Made by a program: the position numbers and the translations under genes
Shown here: positions 17,738-26,743 of the stretch, in pieces
Layout: every line of letters starts with the position of its first letter
Position numbering within the stretch: position 1 is the first letter of the stretch
Assembly: GCA_022562055.1 (NCBI GenBank)
Contig: JADFQA010000020.1
Location: forward strand, 1 to 60,777
From: Acidobacteriota bacterium
Lineage (GTDB): Bacteria > Actinomycetota > Acidimicrobiia > Spongiisociales > UBA5794
Direction of reading: 5' to 3'
Length of the DNA stretch: 60,777 nt
Notes under the pieces: model-generated
What the model saw: the letters and a program-made list of their open reading frames with translations, nothing else
What the model was told of the DNA's origin: nothing
Databases searched by the model: none

Positions 17738-18711
17738 ACGCGTCGAATCTCCTTAGTACCAAAAAGGCCGTGCGGTCTAAAGAGAAGTACCAGCATCATG
17801 AGAAGCCACGGGACGATTCCTCCGAACCCGATGCCGAGCCATGCAACACTTCCTAGATAGGATCCCGCAATAACCTCTGCCACTCCCACGAGAAGGCCGC
17901 CGATAACGGCGCCCTTCACCGAGTCAAGGCCTCCGATGATCACGACGGGAAACGCCCGGAAAGCGATGAGAGCCGTAAACGGACTCACACCCGCGCCGCG
18001 AGGTGCCAGCGATGCGAAAATTCCACCGAAAGCGGCCAATGCGGCGCCGATCGCCCAAGCAATTGCGAACACCCTGCCGACCGAAATCCCTTGAGCCATC
18101 GCGGCTTCCTGGTCGAACGCGGTAGCGCGAACGGCGACTCCCGTTCGGGTGCTGAAGAACCACGCAAGGGCGAGGCTGACGGCGATGAGCACCACAATGG
18201 TCACAACTTGGGTCTGTGCGATACGAAACACGCCGACCTCGATAACGTTGACACCCCATGGGTCTCCAAGGCCCTGGTTTGTGTTGTCGATGAAGTCGTT
18301 GGTGACCGTCCGAATGATGAGATCGAGGCCGAGAGTGATCATCGCGACCGCGAATAGCGGTTTGCCGATCATGGGGCGTATCGCAACCCGCTCGATAACG
18401 ATTCCGACGAGGGCGGTGACCACGATCGCGAGGAACGCAGCGAGCGTCCACTGCAAGGTCTGCGGGGCATCACCCATCCACCGCCCTGGGATCCGGACCA
18501 CGGTAGCGAAGTAGTACACGAAGTAGGCGCCGAGGGCCGCGATGGCGCCATGCGCAAAGTTGACGACCTGCGTGGCCTTGAAAATAATCACAAATCCGAG
18601 CGCCAGCAACGCATAGATCGCACCAAGCGCAACACCGGACCCCAATGCGTTGACGAATTTTCCGACAGACGATTGCGTCACCGCTTGGGCAACTACGACG
18701 ATGTCGATCAC
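17734..18711 (-). CDS. livH: ABC transporter permease (LivH-type)
   Basis: A 325-residue permease with about eight TM helices. LivH hallmarks are present: LGSGVALGAIYALLALGFVIIF, VNFAHGAIAALGAYF and the cytoplasmic coupling loop AVRATAFDQEAAMAQGISVGRV. The start is GTG at 18711, and its first bases overlap the stop of the acyl-CoA ligase gene (GTGA). This places ligase and transporter in one transcription unit. Confidence 0.9.
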   Translation of the reverse strand: MIDIVVVAQAVTQSSVGKFVNALGSGVALGAIYALLALGFVIIFKATQVVNFAHGAIAALGAYFVYYFATVVRIPGRWMGDAPQTLQWTLAAFLAIVVTALVGIVIERVAIRPMIGKPLFAVAMITLGLDLIIRTVTNDFIDNTNQGLGDPWGVNVIEVGVFRIAQTQVVTIVVLIAVSLALAWFFSTRTGVAVRATAFDQEAAMAQGISVGRVFAIAWAIGAALAAFGGIFASLAPRGAGVSPFTALIAFRAFPVVIIGGLDSVKGAVIGGLLVGVAEVIAGSYLGSVAWLGIGFGGIVPWLLMMLVLLFRPHGLFGTKEIRRV

Positions 18712-20582
18712 GAGTACATCGACTCCACGAGATCCGAAAACATCTCTGTCATTGCACCACGCTTGAGTTTCTGGGTGGCGGTCAACTCGCCATCCTCATG
18801 ATCGAGTTCCTTCGGGATCATGCGAAACTGCTTCACCTGTTCAGGCCGGGAGAACTTTTCATTGGATTCGTCAATAACGTGCTGGACCAACGCGATAACC
18901 TCTGGTTTCTCTGACAGGTCACGGTACGTTGTATAGGGGATCTCACGCCGCAGCGCCCAGTTGCCTACGACGTCATACTCAATTCCGATGAGAGCGGTGA
19001 TGTAGTTGCGTCCGTCACCGATCACCATGGCCTCCTTGATGTACGGCGACGCCTTCAGGGAGTTTTCGATTTCAGATGGGGAAATGTTCATACCACCCGA
19101 CGTGATGATGATGTACTTGATACGGTCGATGATCTTGAGGTGGGTGCCATCGACCCACTCGCCGACATCGCCCGTCTTGAGCCATCCGTCATCGGTGAAA
19201 GCGTCTGCAGTTGCTTCGGGCCTGTTCCAGTACCCCTTGAAGACACCATCGTGTTTTGTCTGGATCTCGCCGGTCTCTTCATCAAGCCGCAGACCAATGT
19301 CAGGGTACGGCTCACCGACGGTCCCGAGATTCACACGTCCGTGGAAGTTCAACGTCGCAACCGCGGCGTTCTCGGTCATGCCGTAGAGCTCGTACACGGG
19401 CACCCCGAAGCCCATGAAGAACTCCAAGACCTCAGGAGCAATTGCAGCGGCGCCGGACCCCGACCAACGTACTCGCCGAAGACCGATGCGCTCCTTCAAT
19501 GCCCTGAACACCAGTGGGTCGCCGATGGCGTAGGCGATCCGGCTTTTGAACGTGTGGAGGCCACCGTTATTAACGCGCTCCTTGCCAATAAACCGTGCGA
19601 GCTTCATCGACCCGACACCGATCATGCGCTTGAACAAGGTCGCATGTGACATGTTGATCAGCACGGTTGCGTGGATCTTCTCCCAAATCCGTGGGACTGC
19701 AAAGAAGAGTGTCGGTTGTACCTCGCGCAGATTGAGTTGCACGGTCTCAATAGACTCGGCGAAGTTCAGCACACACCCCGCGCCGACCATCGACCACGTC
19801 GAGAAGATTCGTTCTGCTACGTGGCACAGCGGAAGGTAGGTGAGAATCTGATCGTGGGGACCTGGGTCGATGCCGTCGGCCAACCGGTTTGGTGCCCCGA
19901 CGATTGTTGAGATCGCAAACTCAGCGTTTGCGTTTGTCAGCATGGCCCCCTTCGGTGGGCCGGTCGTGCCTGAGGTGTACACGAGAGTCATGATGTCTTC
20001 CGACTCAGCCTGAGCCATGATCGCCTCGACTGCGCCCTCGTTAGCAGCCCGGTGAGCACGGCCCCGGTCCATGAAATCGTCCCAAAACTCAAGACGATCG
20101 TCGTCGTACGAGCGGACCCCGCGAGGCTCGACGTACAAGATGTTCGTGAGGTTCGGAAACGACCCAGGCTCAGCGTCGAGAACCTTGTCGACCTGCTCCT
20201 GATCCTCAGCAAAGTGAATCGCGGCACCCGAGTCGTTCACGAGGTAAATCACTTCGGCCATCGGGTTTGTCGGATACATACCGGTCGTAATGGCACGGAT
20301 CGCAACAGTGGCGAGGTCGAGGATGATCCACTCTGGGCGGTCCTCCGAGTGGATCGAGACCACATCGCCCACCGCAACGCCCAAATCAAGCAAGCCGTGT
20401 GCAGCGGTCAGCACTTCGTCCCACAACTGATTCCACGTGCGCTCCTGCCAGATCCCGAAATCCTTGTCGCGCATCGCGACCTGGTCCGGCGAACTCGCCG
20501 CCCAGGCTCGCGCTCGTGTCGCGACCGTGTCGATGCCCGAACTCGCCTCCGGGGTCAGCGGCCGGTCCATCGTCGCAGTCAT
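18708..20582 (-). CDS. Long-chain-type acyl-CoA ligase (AMP-forming)
   Basis: A 624-residue ANL-superfamily ligase of the long-chain acyl-CoA synthetase (FadD15-like) type. The P-loop is TLVYTSGTTGPPKGAM. The A5 block is VYELYGMTEN, and the adenylate-binding block is WLKTGDVGEW. A10 is probably replaced by the family-specific TATQKLKRGAMTE near the C-terminus, which contains the catalytic Lys. It activates a carboxylic acid with ATP and CoA. It is too long and of the wrong subfamily for a PaaK phenylacetate-CoA ligase (about 430 residues). Coupling to livH suggests vectorial activation of the imported acid. Confidence 0.88.
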   Translation of the reverse strand: MTATMDRPLTPEASSGIDTVATRARAWAASSPDQVAMRDKDFGIWQERTWNQLWDEVLTAAHGLLDLGVAVGDVVSIHSEDRPEWIILDLATVAIRAITTGMYPTNPMAEVIYLVNDSGAAIHFAEDQEQVDKVLDAEPGSFPNLTNILYVEPRGVRSYDDDRLEFWDDFMDRGRAHRAANEGAVEAIMAQAESEDIMTLVYTSGTTGPPKGAMLTNANAEFAISTIVGAPNRLADGIDPGPHDQILTYLPLCHVAERIFSTWSMVGAGCVLNFAESIETVQLNLREVQPTLFFAVPRIWEKIHATVLINMSHATLFKRMIGVGSMKLARFIGKERVNNGGLHTFKSRIAYAIGDPLVFRALKERIGLRRVRWSGSGAAAIAPEVLEFFMGFGVPVYELYGMTENAAVATLNFHGRVNLGTVGEPYPDIGLRLDEETGEIQTKHDGVFKGYWNRPEATADAFTDDGWLKTGDVGEWVDGTHLKIIDRIKYIIITSGGMNISPSEIENSLKASPYIKEAMVIGDGRNYITALIGIEYDVVGNWALRREIPYTTYRDLSEKPEVIALVQHVIDESNEKFSRPEQVKQFRMIPKELDHEDGELTATQKLKRGAMTEMFSDLVESMYS

Positions 20583-20735
20583 TGGACCTCTCCATCTCGT
20601 CGTCTAGTGAACCGATAGGCGTGGTGTCCGCCGGTCGACTCCGTCTCAACCCCGTCTGTTTGGGATGCCTCTATCCCTGGGATCGCATGAACCCTAGAGA
20701 GTTGCGGTACCCGTTGTCATACCGACTTCGGCAGG

Positions 20736-22418
20736 CTACGAAAGAACGGGCTTTCTTACCCCGACAAGACGAAAGCGATTGGCCACAAATGCCGGATCTG
20801 TCAGCGATGCGTTGCCGGCCGGGTTGGCGCCGGTGACGTGAAAGTCGCTGAACGCGGCGGACTGATTTACGTACAGACCACCCGTGAGGTTGAACGCGAC
20901 CGATACCCCGGCTTCCACCGCGGCATCCACCGCCGCGTCGACAACGGAGTCGTCGGTGGCGTACACCAGCCAGGTAAGTGCACCATGCTCGATCGCGGAA
21001 CGACGAGCAAGTTCGAGCGACTGCTCGGTCGAGTCGGTCGAGATGATGTACACAACGGGTCCGAACATCTCACGCATGAACGCATCTTCGTCGGCAGCGT
21101 CGACTCCGACTACGACGGGCGTACGAACCGTAGCTCCCCCAAACGTTGGATTGATAACAGTTCTCGATTCGAGCAACACGTCTCCGCTACCGGCGGCTTC
21201 GCCAATACGCGCCTCGGTAGCGCTGCCCTTGATCGCCCCAAGAATGTCCGACGCCCTTTCGTCGTCGCTCAGCAGACCCGCGAGAGCATCGGTGTAGGCC
21301 GAAACGACGTCGTCGAAACTGACATGTTCGCCACCGACATCGATCCCGTCGCGTGGGATGTACAGGTTTTGCGGGGACGTACACATCTGCCCGGAGAAAA
21401 GTGCCGTCGAAACCGTGAGGTTGCGCATGATCCCTTTGAGATCGAGCACTGAGTCAATCACGACCGAGTTCACCCCGGACTTTTCCGTGAACACGTGGGT
21501 GTTGGGGACGTTGGTCTCCAACCAGGTGCCGAACGCTGAGCCGCCGGTGAAATCCACCAGCTTGACTCGAGGGTCAAGAACGAGGTCCTTGGCAATCGGC
21601 GCTTCGGGGGTGTCGACTGCGAGGGTCACGAGGTTCGGATCGAAACCAGCCTCTTCGAACACAGCGCGAGCTGTCTCAACGAATATCGCGAGCGGCAGAA
21701 TTGTGCCGGGGTGAGGCTTCACGATCGACGCATTGCCGGTGACAAGGCTCGCAAAGATCCCCGGATACCCGTTCCATGTCGGAAACGTTGACACCCCAAT
21801 CGTGACCTCGACTCCCTGTGGACGCAGATGCCACTCCTTGTCGACTACGAGCGGATCACGTTTTCCCTGCGGCTTCTCCCATCGCATCGATGTCGGAACC
21901 CGAGTGATCTCGCGATAGCCGTAGGCGACCGCCTCGAGCGCACGGTCCAGGGCATGTGGTGACCCGGCTTGGAACGCCATCATGAACGCCTGCCCGGTGG
22001 TGTGCATCACCGCATGCGCCATCTCGAAACTCTGTTGTGAAAGCGTGTCGAGAATCTCCAGACATACAGCCGCCCTAGTGTCAGCGCTTGCCCGTGCCCA
22101 CGTTTTCATTGCCTCTTGAGCAACGGTGATCAGGACGTCAGGATCGGGCGCCGGATAGCTCACCCCAAGCTCCATGCCATAGGGTGAGTACTCAGCAACG
22201 TCCATCATCCCGGTGGACGGCTGGTCTAGTTCAAAAGGCTTGCCGAGACGCGCCTTAAAGGCAGTCTCGCCAAGTGCGGCAGCATCCTCGCCGTAGGCGC
22301 GTGGCGACTCGGGGTAGGGACTCCAGTACTCGCGGCTGTCGATCATCTCGAGTGCTTTTGCAAGGGTCCCCTTGTGCTTTTCAACAAGCTCGTGCTGTTC
22401 GGTTGAAGTCGTCGTCAT
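20736..22418 (-). CDS. paaN: PaaN-type aldehyde dehydrogenase of phenylacetate degradation
   Basis: A 560-residue aldehyde dehydrogenase-fold protein whose length and pattern match the PaaN type without the C-terminal MaoC hydratase domain seen in PaaZ. Landmarks are the general base Glu in HVFTEKSGVNS, the nucleophile Cys in LFSGQMCTSPQNLY, the NAD-binding VDFTGGSAFGTWL, and FGPVVYIIS. Proteins of this type are assigned to oxidation of the ring-opened semialdehyde-CoA in the phenylacetate pathway. Without a hydratase domain, ring opening would need a separate hydrolase/hydratase. The gene lies 10 nt downstream of the thiolase gene, and a 153-nt gap separates it from the ligase gene. Confidence 0.82.
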   Translation of the reverse strand: MTTTSTEQHELVEKHKGTLAKALEMIDSREYWSPYPESPRAYGEDAAALGETAFKARLGKPFELDQPSTGMMDVAEYSPYGMELGVSYPAPDPDVLITVAQEAMKTWARASADTRAAVCLEILDTLSQQSFEMAHAVMHTTGQAFMMAFQAGSPHALDRALEAVAYGYREITRVPTSMRWEKPQGKRDPLVVDKEWHLRPQGVEVTIGVSTFPTWNGYPGIFASLVTGNASIVKPHPGTILPLAIFVETARAVFEEAGFDPNLVTLAVDTPEAPIAKDLVLDPRVKLVDFTGGSAFGTWLETNVPNTHVFTEKSGVNSVVIDSVLDLKGIMRNLTVSTALFSGQMCTSPQNLYIPRDGIDVGGEHVSFDDVVSAYTDALAGLLSDDERASDILGAIKGSATEARIGEAAGSGDVLLESRTVINPTFGGATVRTPVVVGVDAADEDAFMREMFGPVVYIISTDSTEQSLELARRSAIEHGALTWLVYATDDSVVDAAVDAAVEAGVSVAFNLTGGLYVNQSAAFSDFHVTGANPAGNASLTDPAFVANRFRLVGVRKPVLS

Positions 22419-22428
22419 CTTTGTCTCC

Positions 22429-23631
22429 TCATACCTTCTCCAAAACCATTGCTATCCCCTGGCCAACACCGATGCACATGGTCGCAAGACCGTATCTTTC
22501 ATCCCTTAGGTGTAGCTCTTCGACCACGGTGTTTACAAGCCGGGTGCCTGTCATCCCCAGCGGATGTCCTAGGGCTATCGCGCCCCCATTCGGATTTACA
22601 AATTCGGCGTCGTCGGGAATGCCAAGCTCGCGCAACACCGCCAACGCCTGGGCCGCGAACGCCTCGTTGAGTTCTATGACGGCCATGTCCGAAAGTTCCA
22701 ACCCTACGAGATCAAGAACTTTCCTAGTCGCAGGCACGGGTCCTATGCCCATGATTCGGGGAGGCACCCCGGCTGTAGCCATCCCCAGAATGCGTGCCCT
22801 CGGTACCAATCCGTGCCGTTGTATCCCAACGTCCGAGGCGACGATCGTCGCGGCGGCCCCGTCGTTAATTCCAGAAGCGTTGCCTGCGGTGATGGTCCCG
22901 CCCTCGAACAGAGGCCGCAACCCAGCAAGCCTCTCCGCGGTGATGCCGGGCCTGGGGTGTTCATCCTCGCTGACAAGCGTCGGGGCGCCCTTCTTGCCGG
23001 CGACTTCGACCGCAACGATTTCGCGCGCCAACCGCCCCGAGGCCGTCGCCTTAGCGGCACGTTCCTGGGAACGGAGGCTAAAAGTGTCCTGGTCTTCACG
23101 ACTGATCGCATAGTCCACAGCAACGTTTTCGGCGGTCGCCGGCATCTCATCGCGACCAAAGTGTTCAGCCAGCTTCTGGTTTACAAACCGCCACCCGATT
23201 GTGGTGTCGTACATCTCCACCGACCGTGTAAACGCCGCATCGGCCTTTGCAAGCACCTTTGGCGCCCGACTCATGGACTCGACGCCACCAGCGAGAAACA
23301 AGTGACCCTCACCAGCCTTTGCGGTGCGCGCCGCCAATCCGATTGCCTCCATCCCGGAACCACACAACCGGTTGATGGTCGAACCGGGGACGTCAGTCGA
23401 CATGCCGGACAGGAGCACCGCCATACGAGCAACGTTGCGGTTGTCCTCACCAGCCTGGTTGGCGGCGCCGATGAACACATCATCGGTTGCGTCCCAGTCG
23501 ACCGAACCGTGGCGATCCATCATGGTCTTCATGACATGAGCCAACAGGTCGTCTGGTCTAACACTCGATAGGGATCCACCGAACCTTCCGATGGGTGTCC
23601 GAACTGCCCCACAAATATACGCTTCAGTCAC
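22429..23631 (-). CDS. paaJ: 3-oxoadipyl-CoA / 3-oxo-dehydrosuberyl-CoA thiolase (PaaJ/PcaF type)
   Basis: A 400-residue thiolase. The nucleophilic Cys90 lies in INRLCGSGMEAIG. The His is in ALGHPLGMTGTRLV and the second Cys in MCIGVGQGIAMVLE. The internal block TIGWRFVNQKL followed by MPATAENVA is characteristic of 3-oxoadipyl-CoA thiolases rather than of general FadA enzymes. It would release acetyl-CoA in the last steps of phenylacetate breakdown. The start is GTG at 23631, overlapping the stop of the dehydrogenase gene (GTGA); a 16-residue upstream extension in frame is not needed. Confidence 0.88.
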   Translation of the reverse strand: MTEAYICGAVRTPIGRFGGSLSSVRPDDLLAHVMKTMMDRHGSVDWDATDDVFIGAANQAGEDNRNVARMAVLLSGMSTDVPGSTINRLCGSGMEAIGLAARTAKAGEGHLFLAGGVESMSRAPKVLAKADAAFTRSVEMYDTTIGWRFVNQKLAEHFGRDEMPATAENVAVDYAISREDQDTFSLRSQERAAKATASGRLAREIVAVEVAGKKGAPTLVSEDEHPRPGITAERLAGLRPLFEGGTITAGNASGINDGAAATIVASDVGIQRHGLVPRARILGMATAGVPPRIMGIGPVPATRKVLDLVGLELSDMAVIELNEAFAAQALAVLRELGIPDDAEFVNPNGGAIALGHPLGMTGTRLVNTVVEELHLRDERYGLATMCIGVGQGIAMVLEKV

Positions 23632-25154
23632 GGTCGTGCTCCCGCGAGGCGATCGTCTTGCGCGACTCGTCTTAACCACAGCGAGGCGCGATACCGCTCC
23701 TCACCATACGCCGCGACGAGGTTGTCGAGCACTGCAATGACCCTTGCAGCCCCGACTCGCATCGTCCACTGCAACGGACCCGACGGATAGTTGGTTCCTA
23801 GGCGCATCGCGGTATCGATCGCTTCGACTGTTGCGATGCCTTGGAGCACCGTGTCACCGGCCACCGACGCAAGGGTGGCGAGAGTCCGTGCGACGACAAG
23901 ACCTGGTGTATCCGCCACTACTGACACCCGAAACCCTGCAGCCTGGAGCGCACCGACCAGGGCTCCCAGCGACTCGGCAGAACATGTAGACGACGCCGCA
24001 ATGCACGCTCTCGAGGTGGTGTTCCAATCGTGGACCCAATCCATGACGACTGTGTTCACGGGTGCGATCCCCGCGTCAACGAGTGACGTTGCGGTCCTGC
24101 CGTCGGTGAGTCGAAGCTGGATGTCGCCAACCGAGATCACACCGTCACCAGCAACGTGGGTGACGGAGATACCCCGCATCGTCCAACGGTCGACAAGCGC
24201 TCCCAGCGCACCAGGGTCGCCGTGGATAACGACTTCGCGATCAAGACCGTGGTCCGGTGCAGTTACCGGCAGCGGCTCGGTGACATCCGGGCCGTACTCG
24301 TAAAACCCACGGCCCGTCTTACGACCGAGATGACCGGCGTCGACGAGCGATTGCTGCAAGTTAGACGGCGCAAATCGCGGGTCGCCGAACGTGCCTACAA
24401 ACACCGATTTCGACACCGCAAGACTGACATCGAGGCCGATGAGATCCAGCAGGGTGAACGGTCCCATGCGCCAGGCGCCACAGTCGGTATAGATTGCGTC
24501 GAGTGTCGCAACATCTGCGACGCCCTCGGTGAGGAGGCGAAGCGCCTCGCCGTAATACGGTCTGGCCACCCGATTCACTATGAAGCCAGGGGTCGACTTA
24601 GCGTGCACCGCGGTCTTACCCCACGCCTCAACTGTTTCAAAGACCGTCGAGGCCACACCAGGGTCGGTCTCTGCGCCGTGAACAATTTCAACCAAGCGCA
24701 TAACGGGGGCGGGGTTGAAGAAATGCATGCCGACACATCGTTCGGGCCGCTCGAGTCCTGCAGCGATTGCGGTAACTGACAGCGATGACGTGTTCGTTGC
24801 AATGATCGCATCATCGGTGACCAACTTTTCGACACGGGCCAAAACCTGCTGCTTTGTCTCGAGGTCTTCAACGATCGCCTCGATCACCAGCCCGCATCCG
24901 GCAAGATCATCGACCGAACTTGCGGTACGTAGATTTTGCTCGGTGGCGTCTGCAACCTCGCTGTCAATGCGACCGCGCTCCACGCTACGTACCAGCCGCT
25001 GCACAATCGCCTCGATTGCGTCGGCGGCAACCCCATCGCTCTCATCGAACAGAATGACGCGATGCCCGCCAGCCGCGGCCACGTGCGCAATACCTGCGCC
25101 CATCGTTCCTGCACCGATCACACCGACAACAGTATCTGGCGGCAGCACGCTCAT
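23628..25154 (-). CDS. paaH: 3-hydroxyacyl-CoA dehydrogenase (PaaH type)
   Basis: A 508-residue protein with an N-terminal Rossmann domain (VGVIGAGTMGAGIAHVAAAGG) and the catalytic-domain block MHFFNPAPVMRLVEIV. TPGFIVNRVARPYYGEAL and MGPFTLLDLIGLD follow. A second, more divergent 3HCDH C-terminal domain lies at about residues 400-500 (GTNYPSGPLQW). This two-repeat layout of about 500 residues is the PaaH/PaaC form, which oxidises 3-hydroxyadipyl-CoA with NAD. The start overlaps the paaG stop in TGATG, and the stop overlaps the thiolase start. Confidence 0.9.
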   Translation of the reverse strand: MSVLPPDTVVGVIGAGTMGAGIAHVAAAGGHRVILFDESDGVAADAIEAIVQRLVRSVERGRIDSEVADATEQNLRTASSVDDLAGCGLVIEAIVEDLETKQQVLARVEKLVTDDAIIATNTSSLSVTAIAAGLERPERCVGMHFFNPAPVMRLVEIVHGAETDPGVASTVFETVEAWGKTAVHAKSTPGFIVNRVARPYYGEALRLLTEGVADVATLDAIYTDCGAWRMGPFTLLDLIGLDVSLAVSKSVFVGTFGDPRFAPSNLQQSLVDAGHLGRKTGRGFYEYGPDVTEPLPVTAPDHGLDREVVIHGDPGALGALVDRWTMRGISVTHVAGDGVISVGDIQLRLTDGRTATSLVDAGIAPVNTVVMDWVHDWNTTSRACIAASSTCSAESLGALVGALQAAGFRVSVVADTPGLVVARTLATLASVAGDTVLQGIATVEAIDTAMRLGTNYPSGPLQWTMRVGAARVIAVLDNLVAAYGEERYRASLWLRRVAQDDRLAGARP

Positions 25155-25948
25155 CAGGATCCCGTGAAGTTCGGCGGCCGCTTGTCGAAGAAGGCTGCAA
25201 CACCCTCGCGGTAGTCGTTCGACCGGCCTAGCGCATCTTGCGTGTCGCGTTCTGCGTCAAGCTGCTGGTCGAGAGTGTGGTCGAACGAGTGAGCGAGCAG
25301 CTCCTTGAGCTTGGAGAACCCAAGTGTGGGACCCGAAGCGAGCTGTTGTGCGGTGGTGGTAACGGTTTTGGCGAGATCAGCGTCATCGACAACCGACCAG
25401 ATCAGCCCCCATTCGACGGCCTTCTCGGCCGAAAGCGGCTCTGCAAGCATTGCGAGACCCATGGCGCGGGCGGAACCTACCAGACGCGGCAACGTCCACG
25501 TGCCGCCGCTGTCGGGGACAAGGCCAATCTTCGCAAAGGCTTGGATGAACTTCGCCGAGCGTGCCGCGAACACGAGATCGCATGCCAACGCCAGGTTCGC
25601 TCCAGCGCCCGCGGCTACTCCGTTCACGGCCGCGATCACAGGCTTTGGCATTGTGGTGATGAGGCGAACGATCGGGTTGTATCGTTCGTCGAGCGACTCA
25701 AACAGGTTGGGTGGTTCGTCTTCTTCACCGGTGACGGTGCGGTCTGCAAGATCCTGACCTGCACAGAATGCCCTGCCGGCACCGGTGATCACCACACACC
25801 GGACGCTGCCGTCAGAGCCGGCTTGGCGAAGCGCATCGTGCAGGTCAACCGTCATTGCAGCGGTGAACGTGTTCAACCGATCGGGGCGGTTGAGGGTGAT
25901 TGTGAGAACGCCGCTGTTACGTTCACTGAGAATGTGGTTTTCGGTCAT
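25154..25948 (-). CDS. paaG: 1,2-epoxyphenylacetyl-CoA isomerase (PaaG)
   Basis: A 264-residue crotonase-fold enzyme. It follows E. coli PaaG closely along its length: LTITLNRPDRLNTF, VVITGAGRAFCAGQDLADR, KPVIAAVNGVAAGAGANLAL, GLVPDSGGTWTLPRLVG with the catalytic Asp, and the C-terminal DYREGVAAFFDKRPPNFTG. PaaG converts the ring epoxide to the oxepin and also acts as a Delta3,Delta2-enoyl-CoA isomerase. It is the first gene of the minus-strand block. The epoxidase genes paaABCDE and paaK are not in this window. Confidence 0.9.
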   Translation of the reverse strand: MTENHILSERNSGVLTITLNRPDRLNTFTAAMTVDLHDALRQAGSDGSVRCVVITGAGRAFCAGQDLADRTVTGEEDEPPNLFESLDERYNPIVRLITTMPKPVIAAVNGVAAGAGANLALACDLVFAARSAKFIQAFAKIGLVPDSGGTWTLPRLVGSARAMGLAMLAEPLSAEKAVEWGLIWSVVDDADLAKTVTTTAQQLASGPTLGFSKLKELLAHSFDHTLDQQLDAERDTQDALGRSNDYREGVAAFFDKRPPNFTGS

Positions 25949-25975
25949 TCGATCAACTCCGACTCGGTCGACACG

Positions 25976-25981
25976 ATTTTA
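25976..25981 (-). promoter_or_regulatory. Candidate -10 of the paa/liv operon
   Basis: TAAAAT on the minus strand starts 33 nt upstream of the paaG ATG. GTCACA lies 18 nt further upstream and could serve as a weak -35. This lies in the only sizeable intergenic region before the operon. Confidence 0.35.
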
Positions 25982-26095
25982 CGCCGCCGCACGCCGGATT
26001 GTGACCCACCGCGCCAGAAATGTCTATCGGCCGACCTTGAGACGGAACCATCACCAACCACACTCCGTCATAGGCCACCCGATGTTGGCGACAGG

Positions 26096-26101
26096 TAGCC
26101 T
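26096..26101 (+). promoter_or_regulatory. -10 element of a probably leaderless transcript
   Basis: TAGCCT is followed by exactly 6 nt and the ATG of the HEAT-repeat gene at 26108, with no ribosome binding site between them. Confidence 0.45.
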
Positions 26102-26107
26102 TGTGCC

Positions 26108-26737
26108 ATGGCGAACCTCCGTAAACAGCTCGTTGCGCTGATAGACAACCCACAGGCGTTCCTCAACCATGACAGCCCAGAGCTGAGAAGACTCGCCGTC
26201 TCACACCTAGCCGGAACGACGTCAATCGACGACGTCGACACCTTCTGCGAAATGTTGGTCAATGACCCCGACGCGCGGGTACGAAGCGAAGCTGCTGAGA
26301 GCATTGGCCTCTCCGGGCTGGACCGCACCGAAAGTCTGCTGGCAGCTTTGGACGATACCGACGAGACCGTCGTCGAGGCGGTCGTGACGGGCCTCGGCGA
26401 ATTGGAAGACGAGCGTTCTGTACCTTCGCTTATCGACCTCGCATACACTGGATCAACCAAGATGATCAGGGAGGCAGCGGTCGCTGCGCTGGGCGCCGTC
26501 GGACACGCCGATGCGTTGCCTGTGCTCATGGATCTTGTCGTCTCGGGTCCGCCGCAGGTACGGCGCAGGTGCGTTGTTGCGCTCACCGTGTTCGACGGCG
26601 ACGAGGTCGAAGCCGCATTGCGCGCCGCGGCTAAGGACAACAATCCAATGGTCCGCGAAGCTGCCGAAATGGTGGTCGGAAGGCCCGCACCGCAATGGGA
26701 ACCAATCGACATCTCACCCAGCAGTGAGAACTCCTAG
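26108..26737 (+). CDS. HEAT-repeat protein
   Basis: A 209-residue soluble protein composed of about five HEAT-type helical repeats: SPELRRLAVSHLAG, DARVRSEAAESIGLSG, DETVVEAVVTGLGEL, TKMIREAAVAALGAVG, PPQVRRRCVVALTVFD and NPMVREAAEMVVGR. Such repeats form a solenoid used for protein binding, for example in phycobilin lyase-like or adaptor proteins. There is no catalytic motif, signal or TM helix. It is convergent with moaE and divergent from paaG, so no operon partner helps to define its role. Confidence 0.8.
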   Translation: MANLRKQLVALIDNPQAFLNHDSPELRRLAVSHLAGTTSIDDVDTFCEMLVNDPDARVRSEAAESIGLSGLDRTESLLAALDDTDETVVEAVVTGLGELEDERSVPSLIDLAYTGSTKMIREAAVAALGAVGHADALPVLMDLVVSGPPQVRRRCVVALTVFDGDEVEAALRAAAKDNNPMVREAAEMVVGRPAPQWEPIDISPSSENS

Positions 26738-26743
26738 AGGTCA

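Noticed and set aside
20667-20682. Short hairpin GGGAT/ATCCC between paaN and the acyl-CoA ligase gene
   Set aside because: A 5-bp stem is too weak to call a terminator; the genes may still be cotranscribed.
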